Positions 1 to 11,622 of a stretch of 64,000 nt of DNA are shown here, in pieces (the stretch's first letter is position 1; every line of letters starts with the position of its first letter). The notes beneath the pieces were generated by a model, which searched no databases, had not been told where the DNA came from, and saw only the letters and a program-made list of their open reading frames with translations. The DNA comes from Anseranas semipalmata. Its lineage: Eukaryota; Chordata; Aves; Anseriformes; Anseranatidae. A program made the translations under genes and the position numbers. The stretch covers positions 157,372-221,371 of the forward strand of contig VXAA01003390.1 of NCBI GenBank assembly GCA_013399115.1, in the 5' to 3' direction.

Positions 1-2034
1 CTTCATCAAAGCATGTGAGAAAGCTACAGGGCTTCCCACAGTGCTTTCTTGACTTTGTCATTTGAGGTCAACACCAGCTTCTGGCACTGCATGGGAAGTT
101 CAACAGAACACCAGCACCACAATTCTCCTATCAAGAGATAAGCTGCTTTAATGCCTTAAGGAAGTACTTAAGGGAGTCATTCCCTGTATTTTTTTCAAAA
201 TACAAGGTGACATGTTTAGAGAAATCTGGCAGCCTAATATGCTGCTGTTAATAAGTATGGTCGAGCATCTGCATTTTAGACACGGAACTTACATCCTGCT
301 TGGAGTCGCCCTTTCCCAGAAATACATGAAGGAAGAAGGGATTATCAAGACACAATACAAGGCAATGAATACCAAGATGAATATGGAGACTGGGAGAAAA
401 ACAAAAAAACAAAAAAACACAAGCTGTGATGAATGAGAGATTGTGAAACAGTCCACAGGCACAGCCACAAAGGCTATATTCACACAGTCTCTGTTCCTCT
501 TGCGCTAAAATCACAAGAAAAATACCTGAGCATAAGGGAACACAACCACCAGCACCAGAACTACAAGAAGATAATCACAGCATTGTACTCAAAGGCATGC
601 TAACTAAAACAATAGCAACATACAAATAACCAGCAAGCTCCATTAAATCATAGTTTTAAAAAACAGCAGAAAACCTGAAGAAACACGCAAACAGCATGTA
701 GAGGCATTATGGTAAAAGGCTTCTTTGTGTTAAGACATCCAAGGCAGAGTACAGAACACCTGAGATTTGTGCACTTCCCCTGACCCCGTTACAAGACCAG
801 CCACAGCCACCTTTCCTGATACGGTAACTCAAACCACCGCAGCGACCTAACGAGTCAGCGCAGGTTAAAGCCCTGTCTGAAACACTGGTACAGGCCAGGG
901 CTGGAGAAGCAAGCAGCAGGAGTAAAAGATACCATGTGCAGAACCTGTAAACCTGCACAGTTTCTTCAACTTCCTCCCTGCTCTCACATTGCGGGAGATT
1001 CAAGTTTTCCATTAAGATCTTCTAGTATCAGGTAATGCCCGAGTAGAAGCGTGAACTAGCAGAGTACTTTCTTACTAAAAGCAGCAACATTATATTTTGT
1101 TAATCTTACTGCGCAAGGTGCAGATTCAGCCCTAAACAAAGGGACTGTGCAGGATATTAACAAAAAGATGAACATCAGATCTGAATATCACTAACTGAAA
1201 CACAAAATTTTGTATCCCTACATTATCTAAATTTTTAGGCTCATGAAAGCAAAGCTTGCGTAGCAGTGTTTGCTGTGTTGTACGTATGATGATATTCCAT
1301 AGTATTTAATAACAGAGGCTTAAGAAGGAGTAAAAGAAAAAGAGATGAAACAGACTCGGAATCCCCCAACTACCATCCTATAGCCAGAGCTGGCAGTTCC
1401 CAAAACAGGACCCTTACATGGTGCAGACACCTCCCCTCTCTTTGCAGGCAAGGCCCTAACGAAAAGCATCTGAAAATACAGTTATTATTCCCAGTAACTA
1501 CAAGGACTACATCAGACAGACTAAAGTTGTTAAGGAAGCTATTAGAATAGCAGGATCACCCACGAGAATGTAGAGGTGCTAGGAGAGAAACTACGAATGA
1601 AACGTCTTTGGGGGACTCTGGTGAAGTAAAAAATTATAGAGAACTCATACGTGGTTCTTGAGGAGAGGAATACTGACTGGAAGAAAGTGACAAAAAGAAG
1701 ATCACTAAGACGCACAAAGAGAGATCAAGCAAGATCACGCACACAGAACAGAGCACCCAGAAAATGAGGAAGGCCATCAAGTGGGATCCAGGACACACAA
1801 GTTGAAGATGACAAGTGGCAGCGAAACCACCACCAAGAAACCTGGGATAGAAGTGTTCGGAACAGCAGTTCCACTGGAGACTACGCGTGCAGAAGAGGTA
1901 ACTGAAGGTGCATAATGCATGCCTTAAGACAATCTGCAGCGTTGCCTAGCAAACAGACGTGAAGACCACGCGCAGTAACCAAGACGCACGGCAAGTAAAT
2001 ACAACAATTTAAAAGCCATTACCACGGCAAAGGG
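1..2034. other. Unique non-coding DNA
   Basis: I see no gene here. The open frames are short and have no recognisable domain. The base composition is AT-leaning with scattered CA and GA runs, and CpG becomes more frequent toward the right end, leading into the CpG island that follows. It could be upstream flank, or an intron if the island drives a gene leftward. The sequence does not decide. Confidence 0.6.
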
Positions 2035-2265
2035 TCACAGCCCGCCACATGGCGTGCGCGAGAGAAAGAGGAGCGGCAGCATACGGTGGGGCACAGCCTC
2101 GGGAGGACAGGGAGCCAGCAGCGGTGCAGGGCGAGGGACGGATGAGAAAGAGCCGTGCCCGGGACACGCGTGGGAGGCGGGAGAAGCCCGGGAGCCACCT
2201 GCGTCCCCCTGTAGGTGCACCGGGAGCAGGAGGGAGATCCAGGAGAGCAACAGGCAGCGGCAGCA

Positions 2266-2291
2266 GGGGACAGGGACGCGGCGGGGGAGGG
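2266..2291 (+). other. G-quadruplex-type motif
   Basis: Four runs of at least three G are separated by loops of 3, 7 and 1 bases (G4, G3, G5, G3). This fits the canonical G3+N1-7 pattern on the + strand. It lies about 120 bp left of the assembly gap inside the CpG island. Such sequence is hard to clone and sequence, which may explain the gap. Folding in the cell is inference. Confidence 0.6.
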
Positions 2292-2410
2292 AGAGCACGG
2301 TTACGGCGGGGCCAGGAGGCAGCGGCGGGGCAGCCGCGGGAGGGCAGCCGGCCATGTTCCGCGGCGGCACGGAGCGCCGTGACAGGCGGGGCCGTGCCCG
2401 CGGCAGCGGA

Positions 2411-2975
2411 NNNNNNNNNNNNNNNNNNNNNNNNNNNNNNNNNNNNNNNNNNNNNNNNNNNNNNNNNNNNNNNNNNNNNNNNNNNNNNNNNNNNNNNNNN
2501 NNNNNNNNNNNNNNNNNNNNNNNNNNNNNNNNNNNNNNNNNNNNNNNNNNNNNNNNNNNNNNNNNNNNNNNNNNNNNNNNNNNNNNNNNNNNNNNNNNNN
2601 NNNNNNNNNNNNNNNNNNNNNNNNNNNNNNNNNNNNNNNNNNNNNNNNNNNNNNNNNNNNNNNNNNNNNNNNNNNNNNNNNNNNNNNNNNNNNNNNNNNN
2701 NNNNNNNNNNNNNNNNNNNNNNNNNNNNNNNNNNNNNNNNNNNNNNNNNNNNNNNNNNNNNNNNNNNNNNNNNNNNNNNNNNNNNNNNNNNNNNNNNNNN
2801 NNNNNNNNNNNNNNNNNNNNNNNNNNNNNNNNNNNNNNNNNNNNNNNNNNNNNNNNNNNNNNNNNNNNNNNNNNNNNNNNNNNNNNNNNNNNNNNNNNNN
2901 NNNNNNNNNNNNNNNNNNNNNNNNNNNNNNNNNNNNNNNNNNNNNNNNNNNNNNNNNNNNNNNNNNNNNNNNNNN
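2411..2975. other. Assembly gap (565 N)
   Basis: An uninterrupted run of N. The flanking sequence is GC-rich on both sides, so the missing DNA is probably the core of the CpG island. The stated length may be an estimate. Any open frame crossing this interval is an artefact of translating N. Confidence 0.99.
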
Positions 2976-3135
2976 GGCGGCAGCGCGGGCTCGGTAACGC
3001 CGGAGCCGCTGTGGTGATTTCTCCTCAGGAACGCTCCGGGTGTATTAATTCCTGGCGGGTGGGTGAGCTTCTCGTAGCCTGCCTCGCCCCGAAATCACCG
3101 CGGGGTGTTGTCCGCCCCGACTCGTGCCTGGAAGC

Positions 3136-6100
3136 TGTTCTCCCTGGGCTTTTCGTTCTTTCCTCGGTTAAATTGATGTTCAGCGTGAACGCTGGGTGAA
3201 AAATTAAATGCAGGCTTCGCGGCTCAGCAGTACGAATGATAAACATTAAATCAGTTGTTTCGTTTTCACTCCTACAGTCAGGCTCCTAGGAGCACTGCGC
3301 GTATTTCATCTCATCCAAATCTAGGCCTGGTTAATGACTCATTGTGAGAATTGTCTCTGAGAAAAGACAGCTTCAGCCGTCCCCAAAATATCCGTGATTT
3401 TCTGAATCGAGTTCAGAAATAATTCTTCCAATTTACAAAAATCCCAACTGCTAATCTTGCATGCACCTAAATTCACCTGCGAGCAGTTAGCACCAAATCG
3501 CTACCCAGTAGGGAACTGCCTTGGAAATCCTGGGGGAGCAGTGCGATGTGGCTTTAAGATACACTCTGCTTAATTCCGAATAAGGGCTTGAACCAACATA
3601 ATAACCCCTATCCATTCATATTCTATCATATATATCATAGAATATATATCACATATATATCACAGAATTCATGTTCTGTCATATAAATCATAAGCTTTAT
3701 CATGTTTTATGATTCTATAATGTTCTAGCTCTCTTCTATTGAAACTGTTCCCCTTTGAATAAACTACTTAAATATTAATTAGATTGATATTTAAACTTAT
3801 GTTTCCACATCCCATATGCACGCCCTCTGGGCTGTTAGGACCACACTTCTGCCTCTGGCTGTGTTTCCTAAAAAGACACCTAAACCCATTTGCCAGGAAA
3901 TGATAATCTAACCAACATTTGATGTAGACTCTTTTTTTAATTTACCCCTCTCAAAAAGGAGCACTTAACTGTTAATTCTGATCATCTTAAAAAATGCTTC
4001 TTCCACTTGATCACAGAGCCAAAAAAATAATCCTTTCCTAGAGAATCACAAAGTCATGAGAAAGTCTTGGGATACTTATGTTATCAGTTGCTTTGTTTTG
4101 TTGGAGTAACTGAAGCTGTTACAGATTGGTTTCTTCCCTCTTAGCTATTTTCTTCATCTATTCTTTTTTGCACGCCAGTACTCATAGCATAAATTCCCCT
4201 TGTTGCCTAGTCTGTCTGCATTCTCCTTGCTTGCAAGCCTCAAGCTTTATTGCACAAAAATACCAGCTTTCGATTCAAAAAGTTACCATCCCATAAGGCT
4301 GTAGTACAAAGTACCATCAGAAACCAGGGGCAAATGAAGAGCTGAACAAGGTAGTATGATTTTTAAACCAGCTTAAAGAGTTTTTTTAAATGTGAGATTA
4401 ACAATACTCCAGTCCCCTTACTATATGCTTTCCAAACTCTCCTTCCTTTCTGCCTTGTTCTGTATCTTCAATATGTACTTCATTTTGCCTCATTAGCTTC
4501 TAAGCCTTCTTAGTTAAGCTGATCTACTACAATGATCATCCTTTGAAAAGAAGCTTTTTTACTTTTGATCTTATTTTTTATTACTCAGAATTTGTTATGT
4601 AGAATGACCACTTTCAAAATCCATCTCTAGTTGCTCTTGCTGAAACTGAAGTTAAAACCTTCAAAGAAAATGATAAAAGTAGGTGATCAGTTCTGCTGAG
4701 ACTAGGAAAAACTGTCCTAACACTGACCACCAATTTCAGGTAGATTGTGGCAACAACAGAAGATGATAGCTATTTTGAAAGAAATACCTTGGAATTCTTC
4801 AGCTAAATTATGGTGTCTTTCAAGAGGAACGTGAATTTAGGAAGAATAATAGGACAAAAAATGCAGTGATGATAATGGGATTATGATTATTTAAAATACA
4901 TATTTAAGAGATATCTTACATTTAAGTCAGCATACTTAAATTATTCCAATCAGTTTTAATAATGTGGGAAATTTGAATACTCATTTTTTATTCTGCTTCT
5001 TAAAGTATTAGAAAAGCAGGCCTGATACTGCATGTAACATTTCTAAATTAATTTTTTTTTAATTCTAGACAATGAGATTGGATGAAATGTTTCCATTAAA
5101 ATCATTCTGTACCCCAAGAATAAATACTGATATTTTGGGAAGAAAATGCTAAAAATGCTATTAAAACACTTGGAGTAGCACTGTAATAATGTCAGTCTCT
5201 TCTCATTTTTCTGTTTTCCTGTTTCGGTCATAAGCAGTTATTTTTTCTTGGTGAGTCACTAGATTCCTTCCCCCTTCTCCAACACTTCAATTAATCCAAG
5301 TCACACTAGACTTCCACAGTATAAAATAGAGCAGTTAAATTGAAAGTCGGTTCTCTCTTCTGGTTTCAGAGAAAGACTTAAGATACAAAGCAAACATAAA
5401 CCAATTCAGCAATGCTTGCCTTCACTGTGAGCCTGAACCAATATATGTGAGAAATTTGCAGTGACGTGGGCAATGTCTGCTGAGGGAGATGACCAGTGAC
5501 GACAATTTAAATTTTGGTATTGCTACCTCTGACCCAAATGCAGAGAAGGTAGAAAATTACACACAACTTTTTCATTGTGGTGTAAAACTACTCATGTTGG
5601 GAGGTATTACTATTTTTTTCCAGGACTTATACATGACATTTAAATGGCCAGAGGATCAGAGAAAGCTTTTTAATTGAACACCATATTCTGTATGCAGTCT
5701 CCCCAGCTGGGCAGCGCCTTTATTTTAAGAACGCTGGGAGCTGCGAAGGGAGTGTGGCATTTCCTTTCTCTGCCGTGAGGTTTCTCTGCCTGCACGCACA
5801 GGCAGGTACCACTGAATCAGGTACTCTCGGCCACTAAGCTCTCCTTTGCAAACTGGAAGGGCAAGGGACATATGCAGGAATATAATTTGTTTAAATAAAT
5901 CTATGTTCTGATGCTAATTGACAGTAGCACCCGAGGCCCGAGGCATGAACTGGTTATTATTACTGTTTTAACACCACTGAAAGACCAACATGCTTTAAAG
6001 CCCAGTAGGATTCACACAATCATATTCTGAATAGCTAAACAGCCTGCTATTTTGGTGTCTCGAATAGAAGAAGACTAGTGGAAAGAGCTTATTAAAGGAC

Positions 6101-6395
6101 CACCCCTTTTTTTCCTAAAGATAAACCTTATCTCCAGCAATTCACGAGTTTGACTGCTCTACAGTCTATTCCAATTTTCTCTTCTGGCTGTTCAGTTTAG
6201 GTGCTTCTACATGGTTTTGTATAGTAACAGTAGTTTTCTGTGTTAACAAAGCTGGCTCAAGAGTTTCCTGCGCCCTCCCCCCAGCCCAGACGCTTGTTCC
6301 CACCTCTGTGCCGCTGTTCGCTGCCTCCTCAACTGTGCTAATTCAACTCTTTGTGGGCCACATTATAAATCAAATGACTGAAATGATCCAGGTTT
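3136..6395. other. Unique AT-rich DNA, no gene seen
   Basis: This interval has only short open frames without domains. From 3616 to 3726 there is an imperfect AT-rich low-complexity stretch built from TATATCA-like steps. Around 5700-6110 the composition is more mixed, with several TAAT cores and E-box-like words, the texture often seen in conserved non-coding elements. Conservation cannot be tested here. Confidence 0.55.
3616..3726. repeat. AT-rich low-complexity / degenerate microsatellite
   Basis: The stretch repeats TATATCA and CATAGAA-like words imperfectly (TATCATATATATCATAG, TATATATCACATATATATCAC). It could be a decayed simple repeat. The ATTCTAT words also recall the CR1 3' tail, but no CR1 body is attached, so I do not call it CR1. 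Confidence 0.6.
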
Positions 6396-6449
6396 AAAAA
6401 AAAAAAAAAAAAGCTGTTCACACACATATATATACACATACGCACACAA
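6396..6449. repeat. Poly-A (17) followed by a CA/TA microsatellite
   Basis: Seventeen consecutive A at 6396-6412 are followed after a few bases by an ACACATATATATACACATA-type dinucleotide mix. No retrogene or SINE body is recognisable upstream, so a processed insertion is not supported. Confidence 0.8.
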
Positions 6450-8303
6450 AAACTCAGATTTATTTCAGTGATCCAATTTACAGCACAACCCAGAAACAGC
6501 TGCATCGGCACAATCAAGGGGACAGCGAACTGTGATGAAGGAGCAAGAACAAGAGGGCATAGCAGGCAGGAAACTGCCTGGCTTAAACTGGCTTTCCCAT
6601 TGGAGAAAAAACCTTTGTATAACTATACCCTGAGAGCTCAAAGCAAGCTGTTCCCCAAGCAGTGAGGCTAAACAGAGTGGAGGGAGGAATTCTCTTTCGC
6701 AGCTGGCAGGAAAGTTTTGAGGACTTGCACGGGAAGAGAGGGCTCTCCTGCAACAGCAGCGGGTGAGGAGGCACTAACCTTGCTCAGGGGTGTTCCGTAG
6801 TGCTCTGTCCTGCCAGGCAAGTGATCTGGCTACTGGCTTTTTAAAGGATGTATTTTTTAAATCCTGATCATTTCCCAGTGTAACCACACAGACAGACGAG
6901 TCAGAACGGAGTGGAGAATGAGGGAAGGTAATATCCAGCATGGGAGTGGGAAAATAAGGCGGAATAGGATCACTTTATAGCAACCCTGCCCACTGAAAGA
7001 TTTGTAAGGAATATGCCATTTGTGTAGACCAGCTGTTACCTTAGGCCAGACATAAGTCAAAGTAATGAGAAAGAAATGTGGGAATGGAAAGAGAAGCAAA
7101 AGCAACAGAGCTAAAAAACAGAAAGCTGACTCTATTACAGCCCATCAGACATGAAAGAATATTATTTAGGAAATAGCTACTTCATGCCTGGTCTGGGCAG
7201 CTCAGTGCTCTGTTTTAGCTACGTTACTCTTTTTTTTTCTTTCCCCTCACGTTACATCATTAGTGCCAAAATCAAAACAATCCCTGCCTGAGCACGCCAT
7301 ACCTTGTGATCGTATTTTCCCAAATGAAAAGCTACCTGAAGCCACTTTAACATCATACAAGATAACTCACACACTGTGGGACAGAGAAAAAGGTTTCACC
7401 TTCAGAATGCCAGCCATATCCTAATAGCGTAAGGCCAACATATGAAAGGCTTGATTATAAATGGCCTTTATCCAGCAGAAATTCGTAAGGTTTTGCTGCA
7501 TGACATGGCAATAGTCCATCATTATATTTTAATATGTATTTTCCTGTAGAAGAACATCAACATGGGGAAACACTGTCTCGGGCAGAAGTTCAGGAGGCAC
7601 AAGAATTAAAAGACAAAACAAAACCAGTGATTAGAAGGCTTATACCATCTTTTTAAATAATGTATTCTCAACACCTTTCAAAATGATCTGTGGTTTAAAC
7701 TGAAAGTGGATGACTTCCATGTCTATTCCAAGAACGATATCCTGGTACTCCATTTACATATGGAGGTGCTTGGCATACTCAAGCTGAAAATCTCAAGACA
7801 ACTTTTAGAAATAGGTACAGGTCTTTTCATATTTTCATCCAGGGAATGTTATACTAGTGTCTGAGAATGAGAGCTCTGACTGTATAGATGATACTACTAA
7901 TCTCCAGAGAGGGGTATATCTAAAGATCCTGTGCATTAATATAATTCCCTCAGTCTGTAATATAAGAACACTGGAAAACAGGTATTCTCAAGATCACAGT
8001 ATGTTCTCAAAACATTTATGTTAAACCCAGAGACCAAGCAAAATAAGAAACACGATTTTGAAATGCAGAAGGTTTCATACAGTTTTTGAATGGTGATGTT
8101 GATTCCTTTTGTTCTGTTCTGTAGTGGCTATCAAAGATCGATGAAGCTTGTTCATAACAGGATTTTCACTAATTATGTTTGACATATTAAGTATTGTTTA
8201 GTAGTTTACTTTTATTTCTATTCACTAAAGCAACTAGTATCCCTTTTTAATTTCAAGTAAACTTTCCTAAAAGTGTTTTGTAATATTTTTAAAAATTAAT
8301 TCA
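6450..8303. other. Unique non-coding DNA
   Basis: No gene, RNA or transposon is recognised. The short frames have no homology that I can name. The interval ends just left of a CTCF-like site. Confidence 0.55.
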
Positions 8304-8315
8304 CCACCAGGGGGC
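8304..8315 (+). promoter_or_regulatory. CTCF core motif (CCACCAGGGGGC)
   Basis: The twelve bases match the vertebrate CTCF core consensus CCASYAGRKGGC at every position, on the + strand. CTCF is the zinc-finger architectural protein that anchors chromatin loops, and motif orientation matters for loop direction. The surrounding DNA is AT-rich, so a GC-rich 12-mer of this form stands out. The 3' extension GCGCT often seen after the core is absent (it reads AAAGA), which may lower affinity. Occupancy is inference. Confidence 0.6.
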
Positions 8316-8657
8316 AAAGAACTAGTTCTCCAGACAGAACATTTTATGTCGGTTTCGTAGATGCATGACCCTTCCAAGGTCCTTTTTTATTTCACAGTAA
8401 TTACAGATGTGATAAATAAAATTTTAAAAAAAGAGTGTGCAGACCTAGAAATACACCAGAGGGACATCTTTACCATTTTTTCCAACTTTGACTGCTTTAA
8501 CTTCAAGACAAAAGCTGGGAAAGCAAACAAGGACCACGAAGAGGTGGAACAAGATGGCTGCTATGTGACAGCAGCTTCGGTCCTCTTTGTACGCGTGGTT
8601 TTACCATACCTCTGCCAGGTCCCACACTATGTTTACTAGAAAAAACATCTAGGCACT

Positions 8658-8683
8658 AAGGAAGGTAACAATACCTTCCTTAC
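8658..8683. other. Perfect short hairpin (11-bp stem, 4-nt loop)
   Basis: TAAGGAAGGTA is followed by ACAA and then by its exact reverse complement. Pairing stops at both outer ends. It is too short for a microRNA precursor and has no U-run, so it could be chance or a small inverted-repeat protein site. Confidence 0.85.
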
Positions 8684-10144
8684 AGTAATTCAGTGATACC
8701 TGCAACCAGTATCCTAACACTTCTATTCCAGTTGATTTTAATTCTCTGCACTGGTCCCTCCTTGTATTCTTCTTTGCCTTACCACAGAAAACAAATCCCT
8801 TTTGTTAGGGATAACAAAAAAAAAAGAATTTGACTTGGCAAATGAAAAAGGATGAGTTTAACTTTGCATATCATCAGAGAATTTGCTTATTGCTATGAAG
8901 AGGTACCAAATCTCAGATGATACAATTCTGTTTGTCAGTATGTAACACTGATCTCCCATTTATTAAAATGGTAGGTACATATGTTTGTGACATTTGCTAA
9001 AATATCTCTCCCAAGAAAGGAAGATACTAGCACCAAAAAAAACTTCGGAGAAGAGAAAAACTGTAAATCAAAGTCAAAGACAAAAATAACATCACCGTAA
9101 AATAAATTAGTGTGTAGAACTCTGACCATGAACAAAAAGACTGTCCAGCCACAAGCACAACATGCCAAAAATACAAGGGAAGGGCTTGTTACAGCAAATG
9201 TATATTGGAGTTAATCACGGACAACGCTTGTTTTTAACCATATATCACAGCATCTTGTTGATGTTAGTTTATAGTTGATTTTTCCTCAGATTGTAACAAA
9301 AATAGCCCAAATCCTTCCTTTCTGTCTGTACAGTTGTGACTTCCATTTGCTCTCAAGGAATCTATTTCAGAAAACAGAGCAAGATATTACTTTCATTACA
9401 ACTGCAAACCATTATTTTCAGAAGAAAACCAAATTACTGTCCAAAGCACTTTGCCAAAATTCTGCAATACAATTTCTCACAAACTCCTGTTGCTCAGTAC
9501 AATTTCTCCAGAACTAAACTCTCCAGTAGGTAGTCTTGAGAGCTTCAACAGCTCTCAACATTGTGGGCGTTTTATTGTTGTTTTTATCAGATTTTGTTGT
9601 AGCATGAATTTTACTTATTGCAACTACATCACAGAAAAACAACAGAAAAGTAAAAATAAAGATTTCTCCTACTAAGAACCTGTCACTGCATATAAAAGGT
9701 GCCCCAAACATGAAGAACCATAATGGTCCAGATCTTAGAGAAGTAGGTCACCTCTGCAGTTTTCCTGAAACAGCATGTTTTCAGATATATCATGTTTGCT
9801 GTGAATAGTCATTTACAGCCCTCAAATATTATCTGTTTCTTAAAATATTTAATTTAAAAAATCTAAAATTGAAATATCTGAGTTTGTCTTGCTGCTTATT
9901 TTTCTCAGAACCACTGCTGACATATAGAATTATTTTGTGTTCTGTCCATGCCCTTTAATCACTTTTTTCTTCCTCCTGTATTTGCATTCTTTCTCACCTC
10001 CCCCGAGTCTACTGTGTTGCGCTACCAAATAAATATTAAATATGTTGTACTCATTTAGTTCTTCTTAACCAGGGATTCAATTCACTTAACAAATACTTCT
10101 TCCTTGAGCAAATATTAGACAGGGAATATGTAATATAGAGTGTT
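8684..10144. other. Unique AT-rich DNA, no gene seen
   Basis: Short open frames only and no recognisable repeat body. Around 9830-9880 the DNA is strongly AT-rich. Confidence 0.55.
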
Positions 10145-10172
10145 ATTTAGCAAAATATATTTAGCAAAATAT
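10145..10172. repeat. 14-bp tandem duplication
   Basis: ATTTAGCAAAATAT occurs twice head to tail with no mismatch and is followed by a partial third start. A small replication-slippage duplication. Confidence 0.9.
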
Positions 10173-11029
10173 ATTTAATGAATTCTATCAAGTACAACAT
10201 ATAAATATTGACTTCTCCATGTGGCATGTACAGAAAGAAATCACTTAAGTTCGTGGATGCTCCTGATACATGTTCTCAGGCACTGGCATGCTGAGAAGGT
10301 AGCAGGAACTTGCACAGTGGCATTATCTGGATCCACTTTTGTGTCCGTCATACTAACGAATCACACTTTCAGCACAAGGTATCAAAAAGTTGCAACACAA
10401 AAATTACCGTATTTAATAGCTTGTCAATAACATGGCAATCCTCCCAAAATGAAGACTGTGAAAATCAGGAAAAGCAACCACCTTTTAATAGATGTGCTAA
10501 TGGATGTGATAGTCAGATTACAGATCCACAAATATGTTTGACTTTGGTTGCAGAGGCCACACAAGTATTCTCTTCTTTTTTGGCCCACAATGCGGGCTTG
10601 GAAAACTCTCTAATATCCTGCAAATATTAATGAATTTGATGTCAAAGTCCCTTGCATACCTTTAAGATATCTTTGAATACAAACATTAAAGCTAAAGAAC
10701 AGCCCTATCGTCCTTATTCCATTTATCCCCGATTTGATTGTATAGTCAAAATCTATTTTTCAACTTATTTTTGTAGCAACATATTTATTTTGAAACAGTA
10801 AACAAGCATCAGACTAACAGAGTTTTAATCAGCGCTAGATCAAAGTGCTGTTATCTCTGTCTACAGGCCAGCGAAGGACTCAATTATATCACTTAAGCAC
10901 CATTTAGAGCCGAGTAGGTGATTTATTCTTGCAGCGTGTTAGAGGGAAGGGCAGAAGGAATTCTCTCTGCAGTACCTCCCGCTGGGTACAGGCTGCCCTC
11001 CCACAACTCTCGTGTCGGTGACAGATAAT
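10173..11029. other. Unique non-coding DNA
   Basis: I see no gene or named repeat. GC and CpG content rise toward the right end, leading into the GC-rich patch. Confidence 0.55.
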
Positions 11030-11622
11030 TTATGTGCCACCAGCCATCAGTGGCTGCGGCCGTACCAACGACAGGGCAAGGGATCGCGCGTACGAAGCCG
11101 GGAGGGTCCCAGTTAACTACGCTACACGTGCAGCTTTGTGCAGGCGCAGCAAATCGTGCACCTGGCAGGTGAACAGACAAACCGAGCGTGGCCACATGAG
11201 CCGCAGTCACCAAGCTAATTGCTATCAAAATACGGGCAAGCTTGTGTCCTGCATGACCATCACACAAGACACACAACTTTCCTACTGGACACTGTTGTCC
11301 ACCGGCAGCTCCAGTGCCGCAGCCTCGCTCCCCCTCGCCAGCTTTGCGCAGCCCCCTCTCCCTCCGCTTTCCAGCCGCCCCAGCCCCTCCGTGCTCCCTG
11401 GCTGTCCCCTCCGCCCGGCGCTGGCTGCAGAGGAGGCACCGGGGTGTATTTGCCCCCTCCTGGCACGGCCACGCGCAGGGCAGCGCCCTGAGCTGGGGTC
11501 CCCCGTGCCCTCCCCGGCCTCGTGCCCGCAGCCGCTCCAGCAGATTTCTCCGTCCAGAGGCAGAGCTGATCCAGGCTTGGCAACACGCGCCTGGTAACTT
11601 CCAAAGTTACCGCTCATAATTC
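11030..11622. promoter_or_regulatory. GC-rich, CpG-bearing patch
   Basis: A GC-rich block in AT-leaning surroundings, with frequent CpG at 11050-11110 and again at 11300-11580. Open frames overlap on both strands (up to 187 codons on the + strand). They reflect the scarcity of stops in GC-rich DNA: the peptides are low-complexity Pro/Ser/Ala-rich and I recognise none. It could be a distal regulatory island, an unrecognised 5' exon, or methylated GC-rich filler. Confidence 0.4.

Larger units (their letters stand above)
2040..3135. promoter_or_regulatory. CpG island, probable promoter/first exon, with an assembly gap in its core
   Basis: Both sequenced flanks of the gap (2040-2410 and 2976-3135) are very GC-rich and dense in CpG, in sharp contrast to the AT-leaning DNA on either side. 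This is the usual signature of a vertebrate CpG-island promoter. Overlapping open frames on both strands are expected from the composition alone and match nothing I recognise. ATGs in fair initiation contexts exist on both strands around 2353-2356, so a divergent promoter is possible but not shown. No convincing splice donor was found in the visible flanks, and the transcription start and first exon may lie inside the gap. Right of the island the DNA quickly turns AT-rich. Confidence 0.75.

Noticed and set aside
2049..3199. Open frames of 322 and 381 codons on the + strand
   Set aside because: They cross 565 N. The real parts are GC-rich low-complexity peptides on both sides of the gap.
3616..3726. 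CR1 3' tail (ATTCTAT words)
   Set aside because: No CR1 body is adjacent, and the words are better explained by AT-rich simple sequence.
11449..11460. Possible - strand CTCF site (GCCCCCTCCTGG)
   Set aside because: One core position breaks the consensus (G where a pyrimidine is needed), and the site lies in C-rich DNA where such words arise easily.
11034..11604. Overlapping frames up to 187 codons on both strands
   Set aside because: GC-rich DNA with few stops. The peptides are Pro/Ser/Ala-rich without any recognised domain, and both strands are equally open.
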